64,000 bases of DNA from Pithys albifrons albifrons (lineage: Eukaryota > Chordata > Aves > Passeriformes > Thamnophilidae), in assembly GCF_047495875.1 (NCBI RefSeq), contig NC_092467.1:27311066-27375065 (forward strand). The letters run 5' to 3'. The notes under the pieces were generated by a model that worked only from the letters and a program-made list of their open reading frames with translations, was not told the origin of the DNA and did no database searches. The position numbers and the translations under genes are program-made. This document shows positions 52,401 to 64,000 of this stretch, in pieces (position 1 is the first letter of the stretch; each line of letters begins with the position of its first letter).

Positions 52401-55400
52401 CTTACACAAATTAGTCGGTTCTGACTAAATGTGACCATCTTTTGAGTACAACACAGTGTTAGAGAAAACAAGAATCATTTCTTAATAATCTCTTGAAGCA
52501 CCAATGCTGATGACTTCTCTCAAAATACACAATTAAGGTGCTAATCATTTAAAAGCAATTAGGCACATCTTACAGTGACTCTCATCCCAGGGCAATGAGG
52601 GTCCTATGAATAATTATCAATAAATTGTGGTATTTTAGATAGAACAAACATTAAACTCATGAGTAGGTAACACTCAGTGGTTATCCCAGAGTTTGAAGAT
52701 GAACTGGATTAGCCAAGCTGAGCTCTACATATACTGAGTGAATATTCACAGGAGGAAGGGGATTCCTTCCTCTTCATGAACTACAGGGGGAGGTAGGTTT
52801 TAAATCTTCAGAATTTAAAAGTGATGTTTAGATGAATTTTCTTAAGAGTTAAAAGCAGGCCCAGGCAAAAGTACAATTAAAGGCTTCTGCAATGGGTGAG
52901 GAGACAAATCTTCCTCAGTGGCCACCTCTTGTTCCTTCCCTCTCCTTTCCAGCCTCCCTACCACAGAAGGATTTTCCTGACAGATGCAGACCCTACCCTT
53001 GATAGAGACCCTTTAAAATTTTCCTCTTCAAATTCAAACCTCCACCCCAATGTACAGCAAGAGCTTTTAGAAGGCAGAATGCAAGATCAGCTTTCCAAAA
53101 CGGTGCTAGGCAACACATTCCTAAGCAAAAGGAGCCAGTTCAAGCAGCACGATGCTGGAAGAACAACCCTTGCAGAGGAAGAGGCTGTGGAGATGTAAAT
53201 ATTGTGCACATGAGGCTGCATGAGCTTCACTGAGATACATAACCATTTCAGCTTCACACAACCAGCACAAGCTGCTTGCACAGAATTCCAAAAGCCTTAT
53301 TTAAGTTTGATTGGATTCTGTAAGTAAGACACTTGAGTCTACTTTAACAAAGCCCACGCAGAGCTTTACATTTGTTTAGCTAAAATTGAGAAGGTTTACG
53401 CTGAACAAACACAATACACCAACAAGACTTAGACACAGGATAATAGAACTGCCACAGCACATGACCTAATCCAAAATCCAAAAATGTCCAACCAAACAGC
53501 AGCAACTGCTTCAGAAAGTCACAGGGAAATACAATGGAGTGACTTGTTCATGGGGCATTTTCTTCCAATCCCCTGATTTTCAGTAGGTCTGACACATTCA
53601 GGTTCATAGCACTTATAATTACTTTTTATAATTATTTTTTGCACTCAATGCAATAATCTCTTAAACTACATCTTTAATTACTTCTATGAAACCCAGTAAG
53701 AGCTTTCTTTGATGAAAGGATTCATTTAGTATGACTTTTAAAAACCTTTATTCTTTCCCAAATGCTACAAACTCAGATTTATTTCCAGTTTAAGATGTCT
53801 GGTAAGATAAAGGAAACCAAAGTTCTGCATTTTGTGTCTTTCCTACTTATTTTGCCTCTTCTTCCTATTACCTATTTAACATCTCCTTGATATAAAAGTT
53901 TCTCTCAAACCACAAATTCAGAAAGTTTCCCCCATGGTTCTTTTTACCCTGGCAGAAGGAAAGGCAGCTCATTGTCTTAAGAGGAAGAGGTGCCAGCAGC
54001 TTGTAGGGCTGTGTTTTAAAATATAATCAAAAAATTATCATTTTGATGTTTCACACTACAAAACAAAGGAAAACCCATTTTTATCTTTGACTGACCCTCT
54101 TATCATTTAATCTTAGATTTATTTTTCCAAATACACAAGTGAATAGAACACCAAAACCTACATATAAAACCTCACTGCAGAGGGCAAGATGACACACAAG
54201 ACAAACACAATGTGGTTTTCAGTTCTGTAGAATTAAAAAAAAACAAAACAGTTGTATTTTGGAAATATCAGCCAGTATTCAGCTGTGCTATCAATCCATC
54301 CTGCTTGAGGTTCACTCAAGTTTGGTTGAATTTAAACAAATTAAACAATTTTTAAACCTCAAAATGTAATGAAATATACCAAAAAGCCCTCCTTAAATAA
54401 TCTATAACACACTAGAGAAATTATTTCTTATCTTTTGTATTTTATATTTCCACAGCACAGAAAGGGTCATTAGTATTACTCTGTTTACAACTGTAATTCC
54501 ATTGCAAATAATTCTACTCCTAATTTGGGCTAAATGTGTTTTGTTAACCCTGACATACAATATTCTTACTCTGATTTTGTTGCTTTCACATGATAAATTT
54601 CTTAGCCTGAAGATTTAAAATACAATTTTCATTTGGTGTTCAAAGTAAATGGATGACAGAACTCCAAATGCTTTCTGAGAGTTAAAAAAAATAAAAAAGG
54701 AAACAAAGCTCAAAACTGAACAAATGTTATCTGGAGAGGAAAAACAACTAATTAAATGATAAGGTGTAAAGGAAAGCATTAATGAGACAAAGCATCCAGG
54801 AAAGGACCTGAAAAGTAAAAGGGAATTTCAAACTGCTTCCAAACCATAAATCTGAGTAACAAAGAAACTCACTTTCATATAAAGCAAAACAGGAGAAGTG
54901 CAAAGATTTATGAGTTCCTTTTGAGCACAGAGTATTCCTCACAATACCACACAGGGCTCTGCCATATGCATATATTTCAGTAATAACAGTACATGCTCTG
55001 AAATAATGCTCCTCTGTAACATTTGTTCTGACTTGCTGACACTGTGATTTTGGGAAACTGGATAAAGAGTTAGACCATGCACAGACTTTCCCTGTGATCA
55101 ATTTACAACAACAAAAGAGTAGAGAATTCTGGAATAAACAGCAGAGGTTTTACCAACTGGTGCTGACAGAAACATACTGTAAATATTAGTCAAATAGTGC
55201 AGCAGATCTGGATTAATACAATAAAGGTTTACTGAGATCAGCTGTAATACCATCACTTCCTTCTGCCCCAAGACATGAAGATTGGACTGTGAGATTCCCA
55301 AGCACAGAAATGTGGCTCCTGAGCAGCTCTAAGCAACTACCAAATCTCGCCTGTTCCAGGCAAGTTTGAGCTGTGTTACTCTAAACAAGAAATTCCACAA

Positions 55401-58400
55401 AACCTTCTGCAGAGATACCAATTACTTCAGACCAGAGGCTTTTCACAAACAAGATACACTATCACCTTCCTACACACACAGCTCCTTTGAAAACATTAAC
55501 AAAAAATTACTGCTAGAAGTTATAAGAGATATTATTTGGTTTGGATTTTTAAATGAATTGAATAATATTTAAATAATAAAATTACAAATTGTGCCCCAGT
55601 AGTAAGAGGAGCAACCTCTACCTTTGTTATTTTTGGCAGGCTTTTCAAGGCAAAGGAATGAGTCAGCTTTTTCCTGTAGCTTGTGTTGTACTTGCTGGCG
55701 TTTCCCCAGCCTTGCAAGTCTCAAAAGTATTTCCAAGTGCTAGACGTGAAGTTACACCCACAAAGTTTATACAGAATGGCAACATTTGTCCCCATCGTGG
55801 TTAAAATTTAACCAAAAACTGTAATTGAACTACAATGAAATGTCTTCTTTGCATTCTGCTTTATTTCAGCTCGCTTTCTTTACAACAAATATACTTCATG
55901 AAAAGCTGCAAAACAATAGAATTGCTAATAAAGCAAAAAATTAACATTTCATCAAAAAATGCCACATGAATACATTCATACAGATGATTCACTTCATCAG
56001 CAAGAGAGCACGCGTTGAAATAGTTCACAATTAGCACTCTAGATGTGGTTTCCCTTTTCTCCCTACTTCTTTGGTGGCTTCAGCAAACTTTTTCCTGTCA
56101 CTCCTACAACATGCCTAAATGCACTAGGAAGCCTTTCAACAGTTAGATATACTTCTATAATTCTGGGAGGAAAAAACTCTGTATTTTGCATAGTTCCTTA
56201 ATTTTACACTGTCAGTGCCCAATTCCCCAAAGTGCAATCTCAATAATAAATTCATAACTCAATGTATATTCTTGCACAGTGAAAGGAAAGAATGTGGACA
56301 GATTTATAAGAAGCTTAGAGATCAGCCCCTACCTGAGCTGTATCAACAGGAATAAAGGAAATAAGCTACTCTACCTACTCCAAACTCATTCATCCAGAAA
56401 GGGAGAGCAGACAACGAGGTGTCTGCTACTCTGAGATACATACAGGTGTCTTAATTAGTCATTAATGTCACAACTTTGACACTAATACTGCTTCACCTTC
56501 TAACTTAACAGAAAGGAATGCTTATGCTCAATATCAAAACATATTTTGTTCCTCCTTAAAACATTAAACCAGACAGCAGGAGAGTCAGCTAAATCAAAGG
56601 CTACACATGAAAAAATATCTGTGTACTGAACTCCCACATTTCTACCCCTCTCCTGATTATTTTATGTAAATTTGAGTGGCAACACTAAAACGCTCAGGTT
56701 GGGGATAGCTACCTCATGACAATATTGGTTTTGTTCAGCCATTAAAAAAAATATTTTTTTTTAATCACTTGTTACAACATACTATCTCTCAGCAAGTACT
56801 ATGAGGGATGAAACACCAGGACACAAGATCTCAGGACACAAAAAGCCACAGAATTGCTGCAAACAGACCAAGGCCCCTTTATTGAAAAGCCATAATAACA
56901 TGAAATATCAGTTTCCAACTGACCCTAACTGTACTCAGCCAACTGCCTAATCACTAATCCATGATAAAAGAATAATTATGCCAGATTTAGCCTAATAGTT
57001 TGGAAACCAGAGAAACCCAAGCCATAGTATGTAACCTGCAACTTGTCTTGCAGTATTTCTCCCTCCAAGAGCCTGTGCTATACTGCTGAAGCTGCAGCAA
57101 CCCAGGTCCCCCAGGACCAGCTAAGGAGAGTTTATTTAAATAAAACTAGGAACTGTACAGATAATAATATTGTAAGTAAATTCATTTTTAAGACACTCTG
57201 CTCTGAAAGCCTGATGGCTCTATAAGATTCCCAGCTTCTGTGGTCAAATCTTTCACAACTAGGGGTCACTTGCAAAATAGCCACAGCATTGGCACAGATG
57301 CTGGTTCTTAAATAATTTGCTTAGTTTTTCTCCTACTCACACAGTCCCAGCATGATTCAATGACAGACTAAACACTTGTCAAACACATGTTTATAAGATG
57401 TGTGCAACTTTCAGATCAACTAGTCAGAGTCATAAACCACAGACGACTCATACAAGCCACTTCACTATTAATGTACACTAGAAATTTGTTCTTAAATTTG
57501 AATGTTTCAGGGCAAACTAATGCCAAGCAATCTTCTTAGAAACTACCAACACAGAGAAGCCTCTGAAAACAAGTATTTGTAAAATCTAAGGCAGGTGGGT
57601 GACACCTCTGTAGAGCTACAGCAATACTATCAGGCATTAGTGGGATCTCAGGTGCTGCTTTTTATTTATTCTCAGAACACAAAATTCTATTACAAGAAAA
57701 AAGACTCTTTTTCTGTGAACAGGAATGTAATTTTATTTGTCCTGTTGCTTGTTTGAACACTATGCAAGAAAAACTTAAGTAAGTGAGCTTATTTCTCAAG
57801 TAACTATATACCATCTGTCATATGAAAAGGAGAGACAGAGCCTGATTTTTACTTATTGATTGTGAAGTTTTACCTAAAAATCTTCTCCACTCTCTGGCCA
57901 GAAAGAGATTTAAAATTTCATATGCATCATCATAGCAAAAAATACAGCCATAAAACACATAATCTCAATCTCTTTGTTACCCTTCCACGAATAAAGCAGG
58001 TTTTTTCTATTAGAAAAATTTAAAAAAATAGTTATGAGACAAGTAAACTACTTTACATTACCATAATCCCTTTTGTGTCTAGAAAACTATCTACTATATT
58101 GCTAGTTAACTACAACATTTGCTAAAATCATGAAGAATAAAATATACAGATTCCTTCAAAGAGACTGCAAAATTATTTCACTTTAACAGGAACCAAAGGG
58201 TGTTCATCCGGAAGGAACTTTGCCCAAGCTATGCCAGTTTTATCCTATGGGAAAATTACATACCCATCACACACTCTTTCAGTCATCAATGTGACAATTA
58301 GTCCCTTCTGATGAATCAAACTCCAAAGCATACATGAAACAGCACTACAGAAAACACGTTTAAAGCCATGACTCTTCACTGTTTAAAAAAATTCAAAGTA

Positions 58401-61400
58401 CTCAGAAGTTTAGGACAAACAAGTTAGCCATTTGCAACTTTTATTCTCTCTTTACTGTTTTGTTTCGTTGCCCAGCTCAGAAGGTGTGTGCTGACACTGA
58501 GATCAGCTCAGTTGGTTAAAACTTGCTTATAATAATGCCAAAGTCACGGGTTCAATCCCCTGTGTGAGCCATTGACTTAAGAGTTGGACTCTCGATGATC
58601 CTTGTGGATCCCTTCCAACTCAGAACAGTCTATGAATAGTCTGGGACATTTTTACTTGGTTTTGCCCCCACTTAATTTCAAAGGGTAGCTCTGTTGACCA
58701 CTCTGTGATGTCTAATGAACATTTCCCAAGTCTGGAGCAGAGACACAACAGGATCAGTTTCAGTCTGTCACCCTGTCGCATTCCTGGGAAATCAATGTCA
58801 AGATGGCAACATACTTAACACCTTCCTGCATCCCTTAAAGTATCAGTGACTGCAGTTATTAGAAGTCTCAGAAACCAGCAATTTGGCCGTGGTAGAGCCA
58901 CAGAGACTGGGCTACCTTGCTGCTATCAGAGGTGATATCCTCTCTTCCTTGAAGCACCTCCCTGGTGTGACAAAGCAGCACACCCAGTCTGCATTCTGCA
59001 AGTAAAGAATCTTAATTTCCTCAACATGTATTAATGGTGGTGTTTGGAGGTTGTTTTTTTATAGATGAATGTGCACAGAGCTATGGGGAAAGCCATAGCA
59101 TGACTACAACTGCCTAAAAAATCTGCACATTTCATAGTCTTCCACACAGAAAATACATGGAAGGAAACAGCTGTTTTACCTGAGATTAAGGCATTTTAAA
59201 GTAAATAAAAACAACTAATTTAATAACCAGGTTGTTTTTAAGAATTAACTAGTCATCTTTGCTACCACCCTGCTGGATGAAACACACAGCACACATCTGA
59301 GATTACTCAAGACACAGAAATGTCTCTTTGGAAACTGCAAAAAGCTGGAAATACAGAGCATGAGAAATACAACAACTTTTTGCAAGCAGGGATCTCTAAT
59401 TTAACAAAAAAATACATTAAAGACTTCAGAAAGGGATTTCTATAGTTCTTTGTAAAAGAAAAGTTCACATACAATTGTGTCCTACTAGGGGAGATTCATG
59501 CTGCAGTTGGAGGCACAAGAAACCTGCAACTCCTGTATTTCCTGGAGAACAAGCACCGTGCCCATGGGATGCCTGCACCAGTGGGATGCCCAGACACCAA
59601 CACTGCTTGGGATTACCTAACTCAGGGCCTCCTTCTTCCTTCCCTCTGCTGGCAGCAGGGCTGTGAATGCTGTGCAGGCAACTCTGCAGTGACAGGGGCA
59701 GAAACCACCCCAGCTGACAATAACCTGTTCTGCAGCACACCAAGATCCAAAGAGAACACCAATCTAAACCAGAACTTTAAAAGCTCCTTAAAAAAATTGG
59801 GACACAAACCTCTGCTTCCCACAGGCAGATGTGACTGTTGATTTGACCACAGGGAGAATGTTATTAATGCATAGATAAGTCTGTGTTTTTCTCAGTGAAA
59901 ATTCCTCAGATCTAATCCTAATGAGAATAAACCCTGAACTTCTCACTAGAACAATACAAGATAAAATGTGATGAACATGATCACCATGATGTGAAGTCCG
60001 GGTTCCAGCCACTGAAACACAGCCTGCTTGCAAGGAAACAAGAGAGCTGCTGAACATGTGACAACGCTGTCCCACATTTAAGGAAAAGAAATGGCCGTGT
60101 GCCAAACTTAATTTATCACCTCGTTTCTGGAGGCAGACTAGTTCCAATCAATCAAAAACCAAACAGAGAGACCACATCAAAGGGGCAGCAGGGAAAACCA
60201 GAGAGAAAAAGAGACAAAAGACATGGTGAGTGTATTTGTTTTACCAACGAGTGCTGAAATTTGCTACACGTTTTAAACAGAAGAATTAAGTAAATGGTTA
60301 GAAAGCAGTAAGAGACATAAGTAAGAGATTGTTTGATGACTGTCAGGACCCAATGGCCTGGTTTTTGCTATGAATCCCATGGAAATGGGCACTTTCTAGA
60401 GAAACAGAAAAGAAAGATTGCCAAGTCCTACTTCATTTTTCTCAGTTCAATTTTTTTGTTATTTTTGACTTTTTTTTTCCAAAAGACATTACATAGAAGT
60501 AAAGGAGTAAATATAAATATACAAAATTGGTACATACAGTAAAAAAAAAGGTATCTGAAAACAGCAACTATTTTTCAAGAGGTTTCCAACCAAGGTGTGA
60601 AAAACTCTCATATACTGTGTAAGTTATTCATTCAAAACTAAAAAGTATAGTTGAAAGTTAAAGCTTTATTAAGAAAAATCAAAAGTACAGAATCACTTTT
60701 TGTCAGCTGATTCTTGGAACCTGAGCATGACAGGAACTGCAAGTCATCACATCTCCAGGTGCACTGAGCTGGTGGTTTCACTGAAGTTATACCATGCTTT
60801 GATCTCCCACCAGAATACAGAATAACCAAGCCAAGTATAGCAGGAAGGCACAAAGGTCATTTTGAAAATAAAAACCAGATTTTTTATACATATCATCATT
60901 ATACACACATTTACAAGTGAAGTGAATATGGGATAACAAACATCCCCTCTATTGCTATTTAGATGAAATTTATTTTCTTCTCAAAGCAACATTAAAGGTA
61001 CAATATCTATTGGAAAAGACATGAAATAAAAATAATTTTAAACCAGTGATCAGAAGTAACAACAGAAATGGTCACATTGGAAAAAGTAGAAAATTAAGTG
61101 TGGTGAATCCTTGTTTTCATTCAAAAATCCTATTCTGATTACCAGCACAGAATACAAAGTAATGTGACATTTGAAGGACCTGAGTTTTCATTAAATCTGT
61201 GAAAGGCAGAGCAGACCAAGTCTCATGCACAGATCCCAGCACTGGATTCAGGAGAGCACAGAGCTATCACCTCTGCAATAACCTCACACACATGAAGGTC
61301 CACACTGCATAAGGTCCAGCAGATTATAGATTCTTGCACTAATGAGTCATTTCCTTTAACTATGTAGCATCATCATTTCAACAGACACAGTTGGGATTTC

Positions 61401-64000
61401 CACACTTTTATTTTATTGTTTTTACACAAAGTTTAAGACATATTTATAGCATCACATGCTAAAACAGAAGGTCAGAGTTTAAATGGGCAAGCTCTGAAGC
61501 CATCAGACTTTACAACGGCCAGAAATTCCCAACTTCTGCTTTCTCGGATGTTAAAAATTACTGCAAATTAATAGAGCTGAAAGAAATGACGCTCAGGAAA
61601 TAACATATCAGCAACCCTGTGAGGCTTAAGAGAGTTGGAGACATTTCTAGCAGTTCAGTTTCATAAAGATGAATTACATTATCTCTGTTGATCCTCTGTA
61701 TCTCACAGAACATCTGAAACATTTTGTCACCCAGCCTATAATAAGCCCTGTAATTGGGCTGCAGTGCCCCAACACAGCAAACCCCTGAGCTGCTCTAGAT
61801 GCAGGAGACCACCACAAAGGCCAAGTCACATGCAACAAGGGGGAACTAATTATTGGCAAAATTAGACTTCATGATCTCACCAAGTAATTTGTATACTGTT
61901 ACTGCACATGAATTCCTCTGCAGCACTCTCATGGTCTATTTGATTTTAAGCACTTGAACAAAGCCAAGCAACCAAACATTTATGAAATGCAGTTTCCTAT
62001 ACTGCTTCAAACAGCTACAAACATGATTTGAACATTATAAAACAAATACGAGACATTTAAATGTCAAATTATTTAGTACTAAGTTGAAGATAAATAATTG
62101 GCAGTTTATATTGCCTTAGAGGATTCCATATAGAGGAATAGAGATGAAGACTTCTGATTGGGGGTGAGTAATCTTTTTAAGTTCAAAAAGAGGAAACTGA
62201 TGGTTCAATTCTAAACTGGAAAGAAAATGGAATTCTGATTAATTGTTAATAAAAGAACCAAAAGTGGATAGTAGAAAAGAAAACCAAGAAAGGAGTTCCT
62301 CATGCATAACCCAGGTTTGGCTTTGCTTAAAGAGTAAAATGAAATGTCCAAAAGACACAAAACACAGTAATGTTAGAAACAGGGACCTTTCGGTCGGGAA
62401 AGGGGATAAAAAGTTGTGTTTCTTTTTGTTCTGGGTCTGTCTCCGAGGCCAGAGGGACACACCCGATTCAGCTGAATTTGTCAAAGAAAAGTTTAGTTTT
62501 GCTTTGACGACTTTGTCCCCTCTAAATTTTATTAGTAAAATGTCAGCATTTCTCACAGTAACACTCACTTAGGTAAGAGTAAAGACACTGGTGACACTTT
62601 AACCCTTAATACTAAAATTTAGCAAGACCAGGAAAAAAAAGCATATGGATAAAATAAGCAGAAGGAATATTGCTTCAGTGCAAACAAAGTAATCCTTAGC
62701 AAAGCTCAAACAAACACAGAATACTTGTACACAACATAACAAACTTGTTTTGTGAACTTTATAACCTCTGCTGTCTCTGTGCATTCTGATGTACTTCTCT
62801 GTCAGCCCATGTTAGTACATACTTCCCTATTTCTGTTTGGGATCCTTCTGCTTTCCAGCTGACCAGGACTACTGGCTCTTGGTTGTTTTGACTGAAGTCC
62901 CAGAGAAACAACGCCCTTGAGCTGAGTGTCAGAGAGTTCAAGAATCAACAGGCGCCCCAGGGAATCTTCCACCTGAGTCCCTTGCACAGCCTCTGATAGT
63001 ACATGGCTTTTTTCCCCGAACAGGAAAATGGAATTGAGATACAGACAGCCTGAATGAAAAGCAGGTAAGCAATCTGATTGAGACAAGGACTTCCTTAACT
63101 TATGGGTTTGGTTTTCCCTCCTATTGCTGCAGGGGTGCCCCTGAACTTTGGTTGATGACATCCTAACTGGACTTGCTCAGCTTGCTAGTTCATACTACCC
63201 TGGGTGCTTGACTGAAGATTTCCTGGTCAAATACTGAGCTCTCATTTTAATTCCAACACCATGGAAGCAAAGGAATCCACGTTTAAAAGCCATTGACTCA
63301 GATGCACAAATCAAAGTAAAATTAGAGATGACAGCGATGATATTCTTCCCCTTTACCTTCTGGGAGCCAAAGGATGATGAAGCCCTTACTCAAATCATCA
63401 CCACTTCACTACTCTCTTTAGGATCGGTGAACCAAGTCCTGCAAGTTTTGTCTTCCTTACAAATCCAAAAAAAGTTTTGTTCTGAGTTGAGTTACATATT
63501 AGTGCCAAAAAAAAAGGATTTTTTTCATTTTCCAGCTCAGCTAAAACACTCCAAGACCTTTTCATGAATTAAAACAAAGCCTTCTCTCCTCCCCAGCTTC
63601 TTGGCACTGAATCTGTGCTTGTCTACTGAATCAAAGGTATAAAAACCACAACACATATACAAAAAAAATCCCACCACACATGGATCACACATTGTAATTC
63701 CAAGATAAAAAATGCTACATTTCTTATAAGTCATGAGCCTTTCCTCAGGTACTTCTGAATCCCTTGCCTGACAGAGATGTTTGATTCTCTTAAGCTAGCA
63801 GCAACTTTTCTTTTTACAATCACATTTCTTTTATCTTCTCTTTCTTCACTCTTCTGCTTCTACGTCACTGCTGGATTAGCATGATTTGGTTTTTATTCCC
63901 TTTTTAAGAAGGCTGCTTTTAATAAAAAGGAGTCAGTGTCCTACGACTGACAGACCCTCAGGGCATGTTCTTCACTTATACTCTTCCCAATATTACTTTT
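49414..64000 (-). other. FAF1: FAF1 5'-side intron (incomplete), 14.6 kb
   Basis: The sequence upstream of the first visible exon begins with a clean acceptor (CTTTCTCTTTTCAG). Neither the exon for human residues about 17-38 nor the start-codon exon, expected to sit in a CpG-rich promoter, was found up to 64000. It is therefore read as intron. It holds a tRNA-derived SINE (58493-58637) and a CpG-bearing patch (62380-62560). The remainder is AT-rich with nothing recognised. A more GC-balanced stretch at about 49620-50050 could be an eroded repeat, but I could not name it. Confidence 0.75.
58493..58637 (+). mobile_element. tRNA-Ile-derived SINE with CR1-like tail, resembling TguSINE1
   Basis: The head resembles tRNA-Ile. 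It has an A-box-like CAGCTCAGTTGGTTAAAA (58504 on), an anticodon arm around CTTATAATAATGCC and a B box GGGTTCAATCCCC (58548-58560), closing with GTGAGCCA. It is followed by a unit GAGTTGGACTCTCGATGATC, then TTGTGGATCCCTTCCAACTC and AACAGTCTATGA, which is the 3' end of a CR1 LINE. This chimera matches the design of TguSINE1 from zebra finch as I remember it. The promoter is tRNA-type, but mismatches in the acceptor stem and the fused tail argue against a functional tRNA gene. Confidence 0.85.

Noticed and set aside
52896..53198. 100-codon + strand frame
   Set aside because: No domain, no homology recognised, no acceptor/donor context and composition like the surrounding intron.
57043..57225. 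Possible upstream FAF1 exon in the right-hand 14.6 kb
   Set aside because: Neither this nor any other block in 49414-64000 encodes the expected ...EAITLLEQNNWDLV segment next to a donor, so the upstream exons are placed outside the window.
58493..58565. A functional tRNA-Ile gene
   Set aside because: The A- and B-box-like parts are present, but the acceptor stem does not pair well and the sequence runs directly into a CR1-type tail, so it is a SINE head.
62243..62572. Overlapping 109-codon open frames on both strands
   Set aside because: No recognisable protein family on either strand. Mirror-image open frames are a composition effect. Kept only as a CpG-bearing patch.

Overview
The window is vertebrate nuclear DNA. 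It is AT-rich and intron-dominated, with no bacterial-style gene packing. Six short minus-strand blocks with canonical splice sites join in frame into one protein, recognised as FAF1 (Fas-associated factor 1, an adaptor of the p97/VCP ubiquitin system). Joined, they give 630 nt (210 codons), matching about residues 39-248 of a protein of about 650 residues by human numbering from memory: the end of the UBA domain, the Ser-rich linker, the first ubiquitin-like domain and most of the second. The start codon and first 38 residues lie beyond the right edge. The rest of UBL2, the acidic linker, UAS and UBX domains lie beyond the left edge.

The host looks like a bird, probably a songbird. Almost all recognisable repeats are avian: three CR1 LINE copies, one solo LTR of endogenous-retrovirus type with an exact 5-bp target duplication, and one tRNA-Ile-derived SINE with a CR1-like tail resembling the zebra finch family TguSINE1. 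Recognised repeats total only about 3.1 kb of 64 kb, consistent with a compact avian genome.

Layout from left to right: 1-3499 intron; exon 3500-3586; a 31.8-kb intron (3587-35403) holding a CR1 fragment, the solo LTR and several stretches that look like constrained non-coding DNA; exon 35404-35509; an 8.2-kb intron with a CR1; exon 43679-43767; a 352-bp intron; exon 44120-44211; a 3.1-kb intron about half filled by an antisense CR1; exon 47298-47506; a 1.9-kb intron; exon 49367-49413; then 14.6 kb (49414-64000) read as the 5'-side intron, containing the SINE. No other protein-coding gene, structural RNA gene or CRISPR array could be supported. The other open frames are short and lack recognisable homology or splice context.

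I did not find a new biological system here. The observations most worth checking are two same-orientation CTCF-like motifs, candidate conserved non-coding blocks in the large FAF1 intron (possibly serving a neighbouring developmental gene), the LTR promoter placed antisense to FAF1, and the lineage-informative SINE.
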